Below, piece after piece: positions 1 to 8,577 of a DNA stretch of 64,000 bases. The position numbers were made by a program, and so were the translations under genes. A model generated the notes under the pieces. That model did no database searches, was not told the origin of the DNA, and worked only from the letters and a program-made list of their open reading frames with translations. Position 1 is the first letter of the stretch. Each line of letters opens with the position of its first letter. Origin of the DNA: Paracoccaceae bacterium (GTDB lineage: Bacteria > Pseudomonadota > Alphaproteobacteria > Rhodobacterales > Rhodobacteraceae); NCBI GenBank assembly GCA_030697175.1, contig JAUYQR010000015.1, positions 361,023 to 425,022 on the forward strand, given 5' to 3'.

Positions 1-874
1 CCGTCGGCACATCGGCCAGCTTGCCAAGGCTGACCGCGCCGGCGTCGATCGTCCACACCGCCCCGCCGCCCGAGACGCTGACATCGCCCTTGTCACCGTC
101 TGCCACGCCGCCACCGCCCAGCACGACCGTGCCCCCGGCGCTGCGCACCTTGACCTCGCCCGTGGTGGTGTTCAGCCACAGCATCCCGTCCCCCGGCGCG
201 CCCGGATCGGCGGCCTGACCGCCCAGTTGCACGGGCTGCGGCAGCGTCACCCGCCCCGTCGCCGCATCGGCCACCAGTGCGGTGTTGAACGACGCCCCGT
301 CCGCGCTGACCTTGACCGAGAAATCATCGCTCCCCGCCGTGCCCATCTCGGCGCGTCCGGAAAATCCGGTCTGGAACAGAAGGCTCGCCGTATCGCCCGC
401 CGTGGCCTTGTTCAGCTTCAGTTGATGCCCCGCGCCCGCGTGGTTCAGCAGCGTCGCGGGCGACGACACCGCCAGCCGGTTCGTCGCATCCGGGGTGGCC
501 GAAACGCCCACACGCGACGCCACGAACGGCGCCTCCGACGGCACCTTCCACGCCGCCCCGTCGAACACCGCCGTCTGCCCCTCGGCCAGCACATGCGCCT
601 GCCAGCCAGGCAGCGGCGCGGTGAACTGCCATCCCGTCCCGGCAAAAAGCGCGATCTTGCCCGATTGCCCGGCCCAGGGCCCGGTGGCGCCCGCCGCCAC
701 GATGTGGCGATCCCCCACCGCCGGCAGCGCCGGTGCAGTGGTCAGGGTCCGGTTGATCACCGACAACTGGACGATCAGGTCCAGCACCGCCAGCGCCTCG
801 TTATGGGTGACGTGTTTCTGCGCCTGCGCCGGAAGGATCAGGGGCAGCGACAGGATCGTGGTTTCGTCGGGCAT
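1..874 (-). CDS. DUF2793 domain protein, phage/GTA-tail-like (3' end cut by window edge)
   Basis: The start is ATG at 874, preceded by GCGGAGGT. The visible 291 codons run off the left edge, so the C-terminus is missing. Residues about 1-85 match the DUF2793 signature (an AQKHVTHNEAL-type stretch followed by a WKFTAPLPGW-like segment). The rest is Gly/Ala/Thr-rich with short beta-like repeats (ADAATGRV, LWLNTTTGEV), as in tail-fibre or host-contact proteins. The family is known from phage tail and gene-transfer-agent-associated loci of Rhodobacterales; no other phage gene is visible here, so the context is unproven. A role in surface attachment of a particle is inference from the family only. 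Confidence 0.75.
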   Translation of the reverse strand, partial: MPDETTILSLPLILPAQAQKHVTHNEALAVLDLIVQLSVINRTLTTAPALPAVGDRHIVAAGATGPWAGQSGKIALFAGTGWQFTAPLPGWQAHVLAEGQTAVFDGAAWKVPSEAPFVASRVGVSATPDATNRLAVSSPATLLNHAGAGHQLKLNKATAGDTASLLFQTGFSGRAEMGTAGSDDFSVKVSADGASFNTALVADAATGRVTLPQPVQLGGQAADPGAPGDGMLWLNTTTGEVKVRSAGGTVVLGGGGVADGDKGDVSVSGGGAVWTIDAGAVSLGKLADVPT

Positions 875-973
875 GAATACCTCCGCAGGATCGCCTTGAT
901 GCGCGACCCTAGGGATCAGCCCTTCATGCCCCGTAACCCGACCGCGCGGCCCTGGGCGCCCGCGCGCAACGCC

Positions 974-1867
974 TCACAAATCCGGCTGCGGCGGGATACG
1001 GCCGCGCCGCGCCTCGGCCCAGGTGTTCAGGCTGACAGCCCCGACGATCATCGCGCCACCCAGCAGCACAAACGCATCCACCGCCTCGCCGAACACCACC
1101 GCGCCCAATATCGCCGCCCAGACGATCTGCAGGAACGTCACCGGCTGCGTCACGGCCAAGGCGGCCGCCGCAAAGGCCCGCGTCATCGTGTAATGCCCGA
1201 AGGTCGCCAGCGCCGCCACCACCGCCAGCCACGCCCACTGGTCCCAGCGCACCGGCTCCCACACCCACAGCGCAAACGGCATGAGGCCCAGCGCTACCGT
1301 CACCGACAGCACCGCCACCACCACAGACGCCGGGGCCAGCGCGCTCAACTGCTTGGCAAAGATATAGCTCACCGCAAAGCACAGGGTCGCCGCCAACTGC
1401 GCCAGATGCCCGACCGACACCTCCCGCAACCCCGGCCGCAGCACCACCAGCGCCCCCGCCAGCGCCACGACGATCGAGATCACCCGCCCGCGCCCCAGCC
1501 CCTCACCCAGCAGCAAACCCGCAATCACCAGGACCACCACCGGGTTCAGAAACCCGATCGCCGCCATCTCAGCCACCGGCACCCGCGCCATCGCGTAGAA
1601 CCAGAAGATTACGGCCGCGACATGCAGCACCCCGCGCCAGCCGAACAGCTTCAGCACCGAAGGCGGAAACCGCATCGCGCGCGCGGCCCGGATCGCCGGG
1701 GCAAGGAACACCAGCCCGATGGCAAAGCGGATGAACGCCGATTGCGCCGCCGGCAGGTCGGTTCCCAGATGCCGCACCACCCCGTTCACGCCGACAAAGG
1801 CAATCCCGGTCATCAACATCCACACCACGCCCTGCACCGGGCGTCCAAGGTCGGTCATCTTCTGCAT
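974..1867 (-). CDS. EamA/RhaT-type drug-metabolite (DMT) superfamily permease
   Basis: About 297 residues with ten hydrophobic segments arranged as two EamA repeats, the usual size and shape of the family. It is an inner-membrane permease, probably an exporter; the substrate cannot be told from sequence. The start is uncertain: ATG at 1867 or 1858 are both possible, and a TTG at 1903 would overlap the upstream lysE-type gene. It lies directly downstream of that exporter gene on the same strand, so co-transcription is likely. This is one of three EamA permeases in the window. Confidence 0.85.
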   Translation of the reverse strand: MQKMTDLGRPVQGVVWMLMTGIAFVGVNGVVRHLGTDLPAAQSAFIRFAIGLVFLAPAIRAARAMRFPPSVLKLFGWRGVLHVAAVIFWFYAMARVPVAEMAAIGFLNPVVVLVIAGLLLGEGLGRGRVISIVVALAGALVVLRPGLREVSVGHLAQLAATLCFAVSYIFAKQLSALAPASVVVAVLSVTVALGLMPFALWVWEPVRWDQWAWLAVVAALATFGHYTMTRAFAAAALAVTQPVTFLQIVWAAILGAVVFGEAVDAFVLLGGAMIVGAVSLNTWAEARRGRIPPQPDL

Positions 1868-1889
1868 GGGGCGGACAGAACCCGAAGGT

Positions 1890-2492
1890 TCAGCCAAAGA
1901 CAAGGGCCGCCGCGATGGCCCACATCGTCAGGCCCACCACCACCTCCAGCACGACCCACGCCTGCGGCCGCGCAAACAGCGGCGCCAAGAGCCGCGCCCC
2001 GAACCCGAGCGCCGCGAAGAACGTCAGCGACCCGCAGGCCGCCGCAATGCCGAACGCCCACCCATACGGTGCATACTGCGCCGAGATCGACCCCATCAGC
2101 ACCACCGCATCAAGGTAGACATGCGGGTTTGCCCAGCTCAGCAGCACACAGGTCCACAGCACCCGGCCCAACGATGCCCCCGATCCCGCAGCCGGGACCA
2201 GCGCCTCGCCGCCCGCCAGCGCCGCCTTGAAGCGCAGCGCGCCGTAAACCAGCAAGAACGCCGCCCCCGCCCAGCGCATCGCCTCGCCGAACCACGGCAC
2301 CGCAGCCGAAAATGCGCCGAACCCCACCACCCCGATGCCAATCAGGATGGCATCGGAAACCGCGCAGACCGCCACCACCGCCGCGACATGCTCGCGCCGG
2401 ATGCCTTGGCGCAACACGAAGGCATTCTGCGGCCCGATCGCCAGGATCAGGCTCAGCGCCACCAGATAGCCGTGCAAGGCAGCGTCAACCAA
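1890..2492 (-). CDS. lysE: LysE family amino-acid exporter
   Basis: With a TTG start at 2492 (GGAA eight bases upstream) the product is 200 residues, the normal LysE size; longer readings add a non-homologous tail. The N-terminal ILAIGPQNAFVLRQG motif is the LysE signature, and about six membrane spans follow. LysE exports basic amino acids such as lysine or arginine. Its 5' end overlaps the stop of the upstream ACT-domain gene, implying translational coupling. The divergent argP-type regulator at 2953 is the known partner type for this exporter (LysG/ArgP controls lysE). Confidence 0.88.
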   Translation of the reverse strand: MVDAALHGYLVALSLILAIGPQNAFVLRQGIRREHVAAVVAVCAVSDAILIGIGVVGFGAFSAAVPWFGEAMRWAGAAFLLVYGALRFKAALAGGEALVPAAGSGASLGRVLWTCVLLSWANPHVYLDAVVLMGSISAQYAPYGWAFGIAAACGSLTFFAALGFGARLLAPLFARPQAWVVLEVVVGLTMWAIAAALVFG

Positions 2493-2868
2493 CGGCAAGT
2501 TCCTGCAACACGGCCATCGCGATATCGCGCTCGTCCCAGGCGGTGAAAAGGTGGTCGTGGTAATATCCGGCCACCACATTGCAGCTTACCCCGGCCGAAG
2601 CCAGCGCCCCGGCAACCGCCGCCGTCAACCCGACCGCCGCAAGATCGCTATGCACCGACAGGCTGATCCGCGCCCAAGCCTCCGACGTCAGCCCCGCCGC
2701 CCTGATCGCCGCCAAGGGGGCAACCACCGTGATCCCCTCCGCTTCCGCCATCGTGGCGAACGGCTGGAACGGCAGGTCGCGGCTGGTCGTGACGGCATAC
2801 CCGTAAGGCTCGGCGTGCAACACCGGCTGCATCGTTTTCAACAACACCGTCAGATCACGTTCGCCCAT
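2485..2868 (-). CDS. ACT-domain protein, candidate amino-acid sensor
   Basis: 127 residues from ATG 2868, with GGGAGG six bases upstream. The product is two small ACT-like halves (an LPFQPFATMAEAEGITVV stretch, then a GLTAAVAGALASAGVSCNVVAGYYHDHLF stretch ending in an amphipathic helix), similar to stand-alone ACT proteins that bind amino acids. It overlaps the lysE start and shares a divergent promoter region with argP. An inference from position is that it senses or modulates amino-acid level for the exporter. No enzymatic domain is present. Confidence 0.8.
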   Translation of the reverse strand: MGERDLTVLLKTMQPVLHAEPYGYAVTTSRDLPFQPFATMAEAEGITVVAPLAAIRAAGLTSEAWARISLSVHSDLAAVGLTAAVAGALASAGVSCNVVAGYYHDHLFTAWDERDIAMAVLQELAVG

Positions 2869-2952
2869 CTGCGCCTCCCGCTGCTGGCTTGACCTACGCC
2901 GCCGCTTCAAGATAGCCTAGTTAATCTTCCTTTGGTCACTTAAGCTGCGCTA

Positions 2953-3840
2953 ATGCTGGACCCCGCCCAACTTGCCGCCCTCGCCGCCGTCCATCGCCGC
3001 GGCTCGTTCGACCTTGCCGCCGCTTCTCTGCACGTCACCCCCTCCGCCATCTCGCAGCGCATCAAGGCGCTGGAGGAAACCACCGGCACGCTCCTCATCC
3101 GCCGTGGCCAGCCCTGCGCCGCCACCGACGCAGGCCTCCGCCTGATCCGCCACCATGACGAGGTCGCCCTCCTCGAATCCACCCTCGCGGCTGACCTTCC
3201 CGGCCTCACATCGGCCCCCGCCACCCTGCGCATCGCCGTCAATGCCGACAGCCTCGCCACCTGGATCATCCCGGCCCTCGCCGCGACGACAGGCTTTCTC
3301 TTCGACCTCGTGATCGACGATCAGGATGTCAGTCAGGACTGGCTGAAACGCGGCGAGGTTGTCGCCGCCGTCACCTCGCACGCAGGCCCGCTGCAAGGCT
3401 GCGACACCCTGCCCCTTGGCGCGCTGCGCTACCGCGCCACCGCCTCGCCCGGCTACATTCAGCGCTGGTTCCCGAACGGCCTCACGTCCGACGCGCTTGC
3501 CACCGCCCCCGCGATCACCTTCTCCGACAACGACCGCCTGCAAATCGACTGGGTCGCCCGCCACATCCGCCCCGCCCGCCGCGCCGCGTTTCCCAGTCAC
3601 CGCATGGCCTCGTCGCACGCCTTCGTCGATGCCTGCCTCCACGGCCTTGGCTGGGCGATGAACCCGGAACCCCTCGCCGCCCCCCACCTCGCCGCCGGCA
3701 GCCTCGTCGACCTCGCGCCCGGCACCCCCCTCGACGTGGCCCTGCACTGGCAGTTCACCCGCCTCGCCTCGCCCGCCCTCGCCCCGGTCACCGAGGCCGT
3801 CCGCCGCGCGGCCCGCGCCCTGCTGGTGCAGCCGCCTTGA
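2953..3840 (+). CDS. argP: LysR-family regulator, ArgP/LysG type
   Basis: 295 residues, normal for a LysR regulator. The N-terminal winged helix-turn-helix (about 1-60, FDLAAASLHVTPSAISQRIKALE) is of the ArgP/IciA subtype, and the C-terminal part is a periplasmic-binding-like effector domain. ArgP/LysG proteins sense lysine or arginine and control lysE. The gene is transcribed away from the ACT-domain/lysE pair across an 84-bp gap that is AT-richer than its surroundings (the GATAGCCTAGTTAATCTTCC region near 2910-2930), the expected site of the shared promoter and operator. No clear Shine-Dalgarno sequence precedes the ATG. Confidence 0.9.
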   Translation: MLDPAQLAALAAVHRRGSFDLAAASLHVTPSAISQRIKALEETTGTLLIRRGQPCAATDAGLRLIRHHDEVALLESTLAADLPGLTSAPATLRIAVNADSLATWIIPALAATTGFLFDLVIDDQDVSQDWLKRGEVVAAVTSHAGPLQGCDTLPLGALRYRATASPGYIQRWFPNGLTSDALATAPAITFSDNDRLQIDWVARHIRPARRAAFPSHRMASSHAFVDACLHGLGWAMNPEPLAAPHLAAGSLVDLAPGTPLDVALHWQFTRLASPALAPVTEAVRRAARALLVQPP

Positions 3841-3871
3841 CGCGCGGCACCCGCCCCGCAAGACTGGCGGA

Positions 3872-4420
3872 ATGACAGACCCGCATCGCCCCTACCGCCA
3901 GCTTGCCCGCAACAACCGCCTCGCCAACCGCCGCCTCGCGGCCGCCATCGCGGCGCTTCAGCCCGGCGAGTGGGAGGCCCCGCGCACCAGTTTCTTCCCC
4001 AGCCTCCGCGCCACGCTGAACCACATCCACCTCGTCGACCGCTTCTACATCGACGCGCTGCACGGCGGCACGCTCGGCGTCTCGGTCTTTGCCAACCGCG
4101 AGCCTTTCGCAGACCCCTCCGCCCTCGCCGCCGCGCAAGATGCCCTTGACGCCACCGCGCTCGCTTTCGTCACCGCCGCGCCAGACCTTGACCGCCCCGT
4201 CCACATCCACCGCGCCACGCACATCCAGACCGAGACGGTTGCCGACACGCTGATGCATCTTCTCCTGCACAGCCAGCACCACCGCGGTCAGGTGCATGCC
4301 ATGCTCGCGGGCACCAGCGTCCGCCCCCCGCAACTCGACGAATTCTTCATGGCCGACGATGCCCGCTTCCGCACCGCCGACCTGGCCGCGCTCGGCTGGA
4401 CCGAAGCCGACCTCGGCTGA
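3872..4420 (+). CDS. DinB/YfiT-like putative metal-dependent hydrolase
   Basis: 182 residues forming the DinB four-helix bundle. Candidate metal ligands are the His in the LNHIHLVDRFY segment and the two His of LLHSQHHRGQVHAML near the C-terminus, the usual three-His set. The family includes thiol-dependent transferases and hydrolases; substrate and role are unknown. The gene follows argP by 31 bp and could be read through from it. It ends before a REP-like repeat and a bidirectional terminator. Confidence 0.82.
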   Translation: MTDPHRPYRQLARNNRLANRRLAAAIAALQPGEWEAPRTSFFPSLRATLNHIHLVDRFYIDALHGGTLGVSVFANREPFADPSALAAAQDALDATALAFVTAAPDLDRPVHIHRATHIQTETVADTLMHLLLHSQHHRGQVHAMLAGTSVRPPQLDEFFMADDARFRTADLAALGWTEADLG

Positions 4421-4455
4421 CGCGCCCCACCCCCATCCCCAAGGCCCGACCCAAA

Positions 4456-4500
4456 GGCGCCTCCCTCCCCCCTCCGTGGGGGAGGGCTGGGGTGGGGGGG
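4456..4500. repeat. GC-rich REP-like palindromic element, copy 1
   Basis: A 45-bp element beginning GGCGCCTCCCTCCCC and ending in a G-rich run, with a CCCCC-TCCGT-GGGGG hairpin core. It matches copies at 8507-8551 and 35521-35568. It lies between the DinB gene and its terminator. Confidence 0.75.
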
Positions 4501-4520
4501 CCACCTGACCGCCAGAAACG

Positions 4521-4549
4521 AAAAAGCCCCCGTCGCCGGGGGCCTTTTC
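4521..4549. terminator. Bidirectional intrinsic terminator between DinB and yebC
   Basis: The stem GCCCCCG/CGGGGGC (4526-4543) has a 4-nt loop, an A-run before it and a CCTTTT run after it. It can end both the plus-strand DinB transcript and the minus-strand yebC transcript. Confidence 0.85.
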
Positions 4550-4569
4550 ACCTCATGCCGACGCCCGGA

Positions 4570-5313
4570 TCACTCCAAAAGCGCCGCCACCTCTTCGGGA
4601 ATGTCGAAGTTGTGCGTCACGGTCTGCACATCGTCGTCCTCTTCCAGCATGTCGATCAGCCGCATCAGCTTTTGCGCGGTGTCCAGATCGACCTCGGTCA
4701 GGGTCTGGGCCTTCCAGATCAGCTTTGATTCCGTCGATTCCCCCAGCGCCTTTTCCAGCGCGTCCGAAACCTCCGACAGGTTCTCCACCTGGCAATAGAT
4801 CCAGTGGCCGTCCTCGTCGCTTTCGACGTCATCGGCGCCCGCATCCAGCGCCGCCATCATCACGTCATCGGCCGACCCGACCGAGGCCGGATAGGAGATC
4901 TCGCCCACCCGGTCAAAGCTGTGCGCCACCGAACCCGTGGTGCCAAGGTTGCCGCCGCATTTCGAGAAATACGACCGCACGTTCGACGCGGTGCGGTTCA
5001 GGTTGTCGGTCATCGCCTCGACGATGATCGCGATCCCGTTCACGCCATAGCCCTCATAGCGGATTTCGGTATAGTCCGCGCCGTCGCCCATCTGGCTTTT
5101 CTTGATCGCCCGGTCGATCACATCCTTCGGCATCGACACGGCCTTCGCGGCCTTCACCGCCAGCCGCAGACGCGGGTTCATGTCGACGTCCGGCATCCCC
5201 ATCTTGGCCGCGACGGTGATTTCCTTCGCCAGCTTCGAGAACATCTTGGAGCGCAACTTGTCCTGCTTGCCCTTGCGGTGCTGGATGTTCGCCCATTTCG
5301 AATGGCCTGCCAT
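4570..5313 (-). CDS. yebC: YebC/TACO1-family protein
   Basis: 247 residues, full family length. It begins with the invariant [15 protein letters not shown] motif and keeps the three-domain YebC layout through the acidic C-terminus. YebC proteins have been described as DNA-binding regulators (PmpR) and, more recently, as ribosome-associated factors that relieve stalling on proline-rich stretches, so a translational role in the cytoplasm is likely. It is monocistronic here, with its own terminator at 4521-4549. Confidence 0.95.
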   Translation of the reverse strand: MAGHSKWANIQHRKGKQDKLRSKMFSKLAKEITVAAKMGMPDVDMNPRLRLAVKAAKAVSMPKDVIDRAIKKSQMGDGADYTEIRYEGYGVNGIAIIVEAMTDNLNRTASNVRSYFSKCGGNLGTTGSVAHSFDRVGEISYPASVGSADDVMMAALDAGADDVESDEDGHWIYCQVENLSEVSDALEKALGESTESKLIWKAQTLTEVDLDTAQKLMRLIDMLEEDDDVQTVTHNFDIPEEVAALLE

Positions 5314-5448
5314 GACCCCTGAACTCCGGTCTAGAATTGATGGCGTCCTCTACACCAGCGCACCGCGTCCCCGCAACCCCGCCAGAACAGCCCGCCCGCG
5401 CCAGACGCCGCCCGTGTCGGGGATGGGGGGGGGCCGCGCAGGAACGGC

Positions 5449-5814
5449 TCAGTCGCGCGCCAGAACCACCGGCGGCGGCGACACGAACACCCGGTCGATC
5501 CCCGCCGGATCGGTAATCACCACTTCCGCCATCGGCGCCAGCGCACCCTCGGCGCCCAGCGCCTCGGTCAGGCCGGTGAACAGCTTGCGCAGCACGTTGG
5601 GGTTTTCCTCCACCCGCACCGCATAGCCGTATCCCGGCCCGCACGGCTCCAGCCGCCCCGCACCGCCCGCCGCGGCCCAGTCGGCCCGGCATACCGTGCC
5701 GTCCGACAGCGTCACCGTCAGCACGTCGACCGACAGCCGCGCCGCCTGCGGCACCGGTGCGCCCATCGGCATCGCGCAGCCCGCCAGCAGCATCAGCCCC
5801 AAGAACTTGTGCAT
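5449..5814 (-). CDS. Small predicted lipoprotein, unknown function
   Basis: 121 residues from ATG 5814, with GGAG seven bases upstream. The N-terminus MHKFLGLMLLAGC is a type II signal peptide with lipobox LLAGC, so the product should be lipid-anchored. The mature part has two further cysteines in the CRADWAAAGGAGRLEPCGPG segment, which may form a disulfide. No family is recognised. It follows the SLC13-type permease gene (stop at 5826) and probably shares its transcript. Confidence 0.72.
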   Translation of the reverse strand: MHKFLGLMLLAGCAMPMGAPVPQAARLSVDVLTVTLSDGTVCRADWAAAGGAGRLEPCGPGYGYAVRVEENPNVLRKLFTGLTEALGAEGALAPMAEVVITDPAGIDRVFVSPPPVVLARD

Positions 5815-5825
5815 CGCATCTCTCC

Positions 5826-7604
5826 TCACAGCGGCCAGATCAGCGGGATCAGCGCGCAGGCCACCAGCATCACGATGATGTTCAAGGGCAGCCCGATCTT
5901 CACATAGTCCGAAAACTTGTAGCCGCCCGGTCCGTAGACCATCATGTTGGTCTGATACCCCACCGGGGTGGCAAAGGCGAGCGTGGCCGAAAACATCACC
6001 GCCACCACGAAGGGCCGCGGATCAAGGCCAAGGTTCTGCGCCAGCTCGATCGCGATTGGCGTGTAGATCACCGCCACCGCATTGTTCGACAGGAACTCGG
6101 TCAGCACCAGCCCCAGGAAATACACCGCCAGGATCATGAAGAACGGGCTCAGGCCGACCAGCCAGGGCGCCACCGCGGTCACGATCATCTCCACCGCGCC
6201 GGAATGTTCCAGCCCCTGCCCCACCGCCAGCATCGCAAAGATCATCGCCAGCAAGCGCCCGTCGACAAAGGAAAACGCCTCGTCACTGTCAACGCAATGC
6301 GTGATCAGGATCAGCGCCACCGCAATCACCGCCAAAGGCAGGATCGGGGCCGCATCCACCGCCGAAAGCCCCACGATCAGTGCCAGCGCCAGAATCGCGA
6401 TCGGCGCCTTCGCCCGGCGGAACGGCGTGGCGCGCGGACGGCTGATGTCGACCAGATCCATGTCGGCGGCCAGCTTCTGGATATCCTCGATGGCGCCTTC
6501 CAACAGCAGCGTGTCCCCCACCCGCACGATCAGGTCATCCAACTGCCGCCCGATGTTCTGGTTGCGCCGATGCACCGCCAGCACATAAACCCCATAGCGC
6601 CGCCGGATGCGCAACTCGCCCAGAGACCGCCCCTCCATCCGGCAGCCCGGCCCGATCAGCACCTCGACCGTCTCGGTCTTGACCGAACTCAGCTTGTCGA
6701 CCAGCAGCACATCCTTGCGCGTCTGCATGCCCAGAATCTCGGTCATCTCGGTGCGCAGAACCACCCGGTCCCCCGCCGCCAGCACAACAGACGCCAGATC
6801 GCGCCTGAGCGACGCATCGCCGCGCAGCACGTCGATCACCCGCACCCCGTCGCGCTTGAACAGGTCCACATCCGTCACCGCCTGCCCGATCAGCGTGCTG
6901 GCCTCCGGCACCGCGACCTCGGTGAAGAACTTCATCTTCCGCCGGTCGCTCAGCAAGGCGCCCATCGACTGGCGCATCGGCAGCAGCCGGTCGCCGAACA
7001 GCGCCAGGTAGATCGCCCCCGCCACCGTCACCGCAATGCCCAAGGGGGCAATCTCGAACAGGCTGAAATGCTCCAGCCCCTGCTCGCGCGCCACGCCATC
7101 GACCAGAATGTTGGTCGAGGTGCCGATCAGCGTGATCATGCCCCCCAGCACCGTCAGATAACTCAACGGGATCAGCAGCTTGGATGGCGCCGTCCCGATC
7201 TTGACCGCAATCTGGATCACCACCGGGATCATCACCGCCACAAGGGGCGTGTTGTTCATGAACGCCGACGCCACCGCGATGAACCCGAACAGGACCGCAA
7301 TCGTCGTGCGCGGACGGTCGCCGACATGGCGCTCCGCCGTGGAAATGATCATCTCCACCGCGCCCGTGCGCACCAGCCCGCCCATCACCAGAAACAACAT
7401 CGCGATCGTCCAGGGGGCCGAGTTCGACAGAACCGAGGTCGCCTCCTTGATCGGCAGGATGCCGAGGATCAGCATCACCGTCGCCCCGCCGATCGCCGTC
7501 ACCTCGACCGGCGTGCGCTCCATCACGAACAGCACGAACATCACCACAAGGATGCCCAGCGCGACATAGGCCTGCGCTTCGACCGGGATCGCCAATCCGA
7601 ACAT
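5826..7604 (-). CDS. SLC13/DASS-type permease with two TrkA-C (RCK_C) domains
   Basis: 592 residues from ATG 7604, preceded by GGAGG. The layout is a block of N-terminal membrane spans (to about residue 200), a soluble region (about 205-375) holding two TrkA-C ligand-binding domains, then a second membrane block. This is the architecture of the SAC1-like family of Na+/sulfate or carboxylate permeases. The central domains probably regulate transport by binding a small ligand. The substrate is not predictable. Its start lies 14 bp upstream of the end of the next EamA gene, so the two are overlapping and likely coupled. Confidence 0.88.
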   Translation of the reverse strand: MFGLAIPVEAQAYVALGILVVMFVLFVMERTPVEVTAIGGATVMLILGILPIKEATSVLSNSAPWTIAMLFLVMGGLVRTGAVEMIISTAERHVGDRPRTTIAVLFGFIAVASAFMNNTPLVAVMIPVVIQIAVKIGTAPSKLLIPLSYLTVLGGMITLIGTSTNILVDGVAREQGLEHFSLFEIAPLGIAVTVAGAIYLALFGDRLLPMRQSMGALLSDRRKMKFFTEVAVPEASTLIGQAVTDVDLFKRDGVRVIDVLRGDASLRRDLASVVLAAGDRVVLRTEMTEILGMQTRKDVLLVDKLSSVKTETVEVLIGPGCRMEGRSLGELRIRRRYGVYVLAVHRRNQNIGRQLDDLIVRVGDTLLLEGAIEDIQKLAADMDLVDISRPRATPFRRAKAPIAILALALIVGLSAVDAAPILPLAVIAVALILITHCVDSDEAFSFVDGRLLAMIFAMLAVGQGLEHSGAVEMIVTAVAPWLVGLSPFFMILAVYFLGLVLTEFLSNNAVAVIYTPIAIELAQNLGLDPRPFVVAVMFSATLAFATPVGYQTNMMVYGPGGYKFSDYVKIGLPLNIIVMLVACALIPLIWPL

Positions 7605-7617
7605 TCTGCCTCCGGTT

Positions 7618-8577
7618 TCAGGACGTTGTGGTCGCCAGCCGTCGCGGCTGCACCAATGCCACACCCGCCAGCATGACGACAAGCGCCACCCAGACCAAGG
7701 GCGAAAACCGCTCACCCAAAAGGATCATCGCCCAAAAAACGCCCGACGCGGTCACCAGATACGAACATTGCGAGGCAAAGACCGATCCCGCCCGCGACGC
7801 AAGCCAGACATAGCTCGAATACACCAGCGCATGGACCACCGAAGACATCACCAGCGCCCCCTCCGCCCGGCCCATCGGAAACGGATCGACCCACTGCCCC
7901 GTGCCCCAGGCAATCGGCGCGGCCATCACCATCCCCACGACGCAGACGCCGAACATCGCCTGCACCGCGTCCATCCCCGCGGTGCCGCCCCGTGCGACGT
8001 AATTCGCCTCCATCGCGTAAAACAGCGGCCCGATCATCGCCACCATCACCCACCCAAGGCTGACACCCACGCCGCCGCCCGGATTGGCGATCAACGCCAC
8101 CCCGGCCAGGCCCAGCAGCAACCCGCCCAGCCGCAGCGTCGAAAACCGGTCCAGCCCCAAGGCCAGCGCCATCGGAAACGCGATCAGCGGCACGGTGGAA
8201 ATCAGGATCGACATGATCCCCGCCGGCAGATGCACAACGGCGGCATAGAAGGTCGCGTTCGGGATCAGCGTGCCGATGGTGGCCACCACCACATGGAAAA
8301 CCATCGCCTCACGGGTAAAGACCATGCCCCGCCGCCTGACCAGCGACACGATCCCCAGTGCCACCGCACCCACCGCCAACTGCCAGAAGATCAACCCGAA
8401 CGGCTGATGCCCCGTCGCCGTCGCCATCTTGCCAAGCGATTGCGTCGAGCCCCAGCCCACGCCCAGCACCACCAGCACGGCGACGAAAAACCACCGTTCC
8501 CGTGACGCGCTTCCCGCCCCCCTCGTGGGGGAGGGAGAGGGTGGGGGCGCCGCCGAAAAGCTCTGCGCCTCGCTCAC
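7618..8577 (-). CDS. EamA/DMT superfamily permease with repeat-derived N-terminus
   Basis: 319 residues with ten membrane spans in two EamA halves. The GTG start at 8577 overlaps the ymdB stop (GTGA), so translation is probably coupled to ymdB. The first 26 residues before the first span include PPPSPSPTRGAG, which is encoded by a copy of the GC-rich repeat found twice elsewhere in intergenic DNA. The repeat therefore supplies part of the cytoplasmic leader. The substrate is unknown. Confidence 0.85.
   Translation of the reverse strand: MSEAQSFSAAPPPSPSPTRGAGSASRERWFFVAVLVVLGVGWGSTQSLGKMATATGHQPFGLIFWQLAVGAVALGIVSLVRRRGMVFTREAMVFHVVVATIGTLIPNATFYAAVVHLPAGIMSILISTVPLIAFPMALALGLDRFSTLRLGGLLLGLAGVALIANPGGGVGVSLGWVMVAMIGPLFYAMEANYVARGGTAGMDAVQAMFGVCVVGMVMAAPIAWGTGQWVDPFPMGRAEGALVMSSVVHALVYSSYVWLASRAGSVFASQCSYLVTASGVFWAMILLGERFSPLVWVALVVMLAGVALVQPRRLATTTS
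8507..8551. repeat. GC-rich REP-like palindromic element, copy 2, inside a coding region
   Basis: The same 45-bp element as at 4456-4500 and 35521-35568 (GCGCTTCCC, CCCCTCGTGGGG core, G-rich end, terminal GCGCC). Here it lies within the first codons of the EamA gene and stays in frame. Confidence 0.75.
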
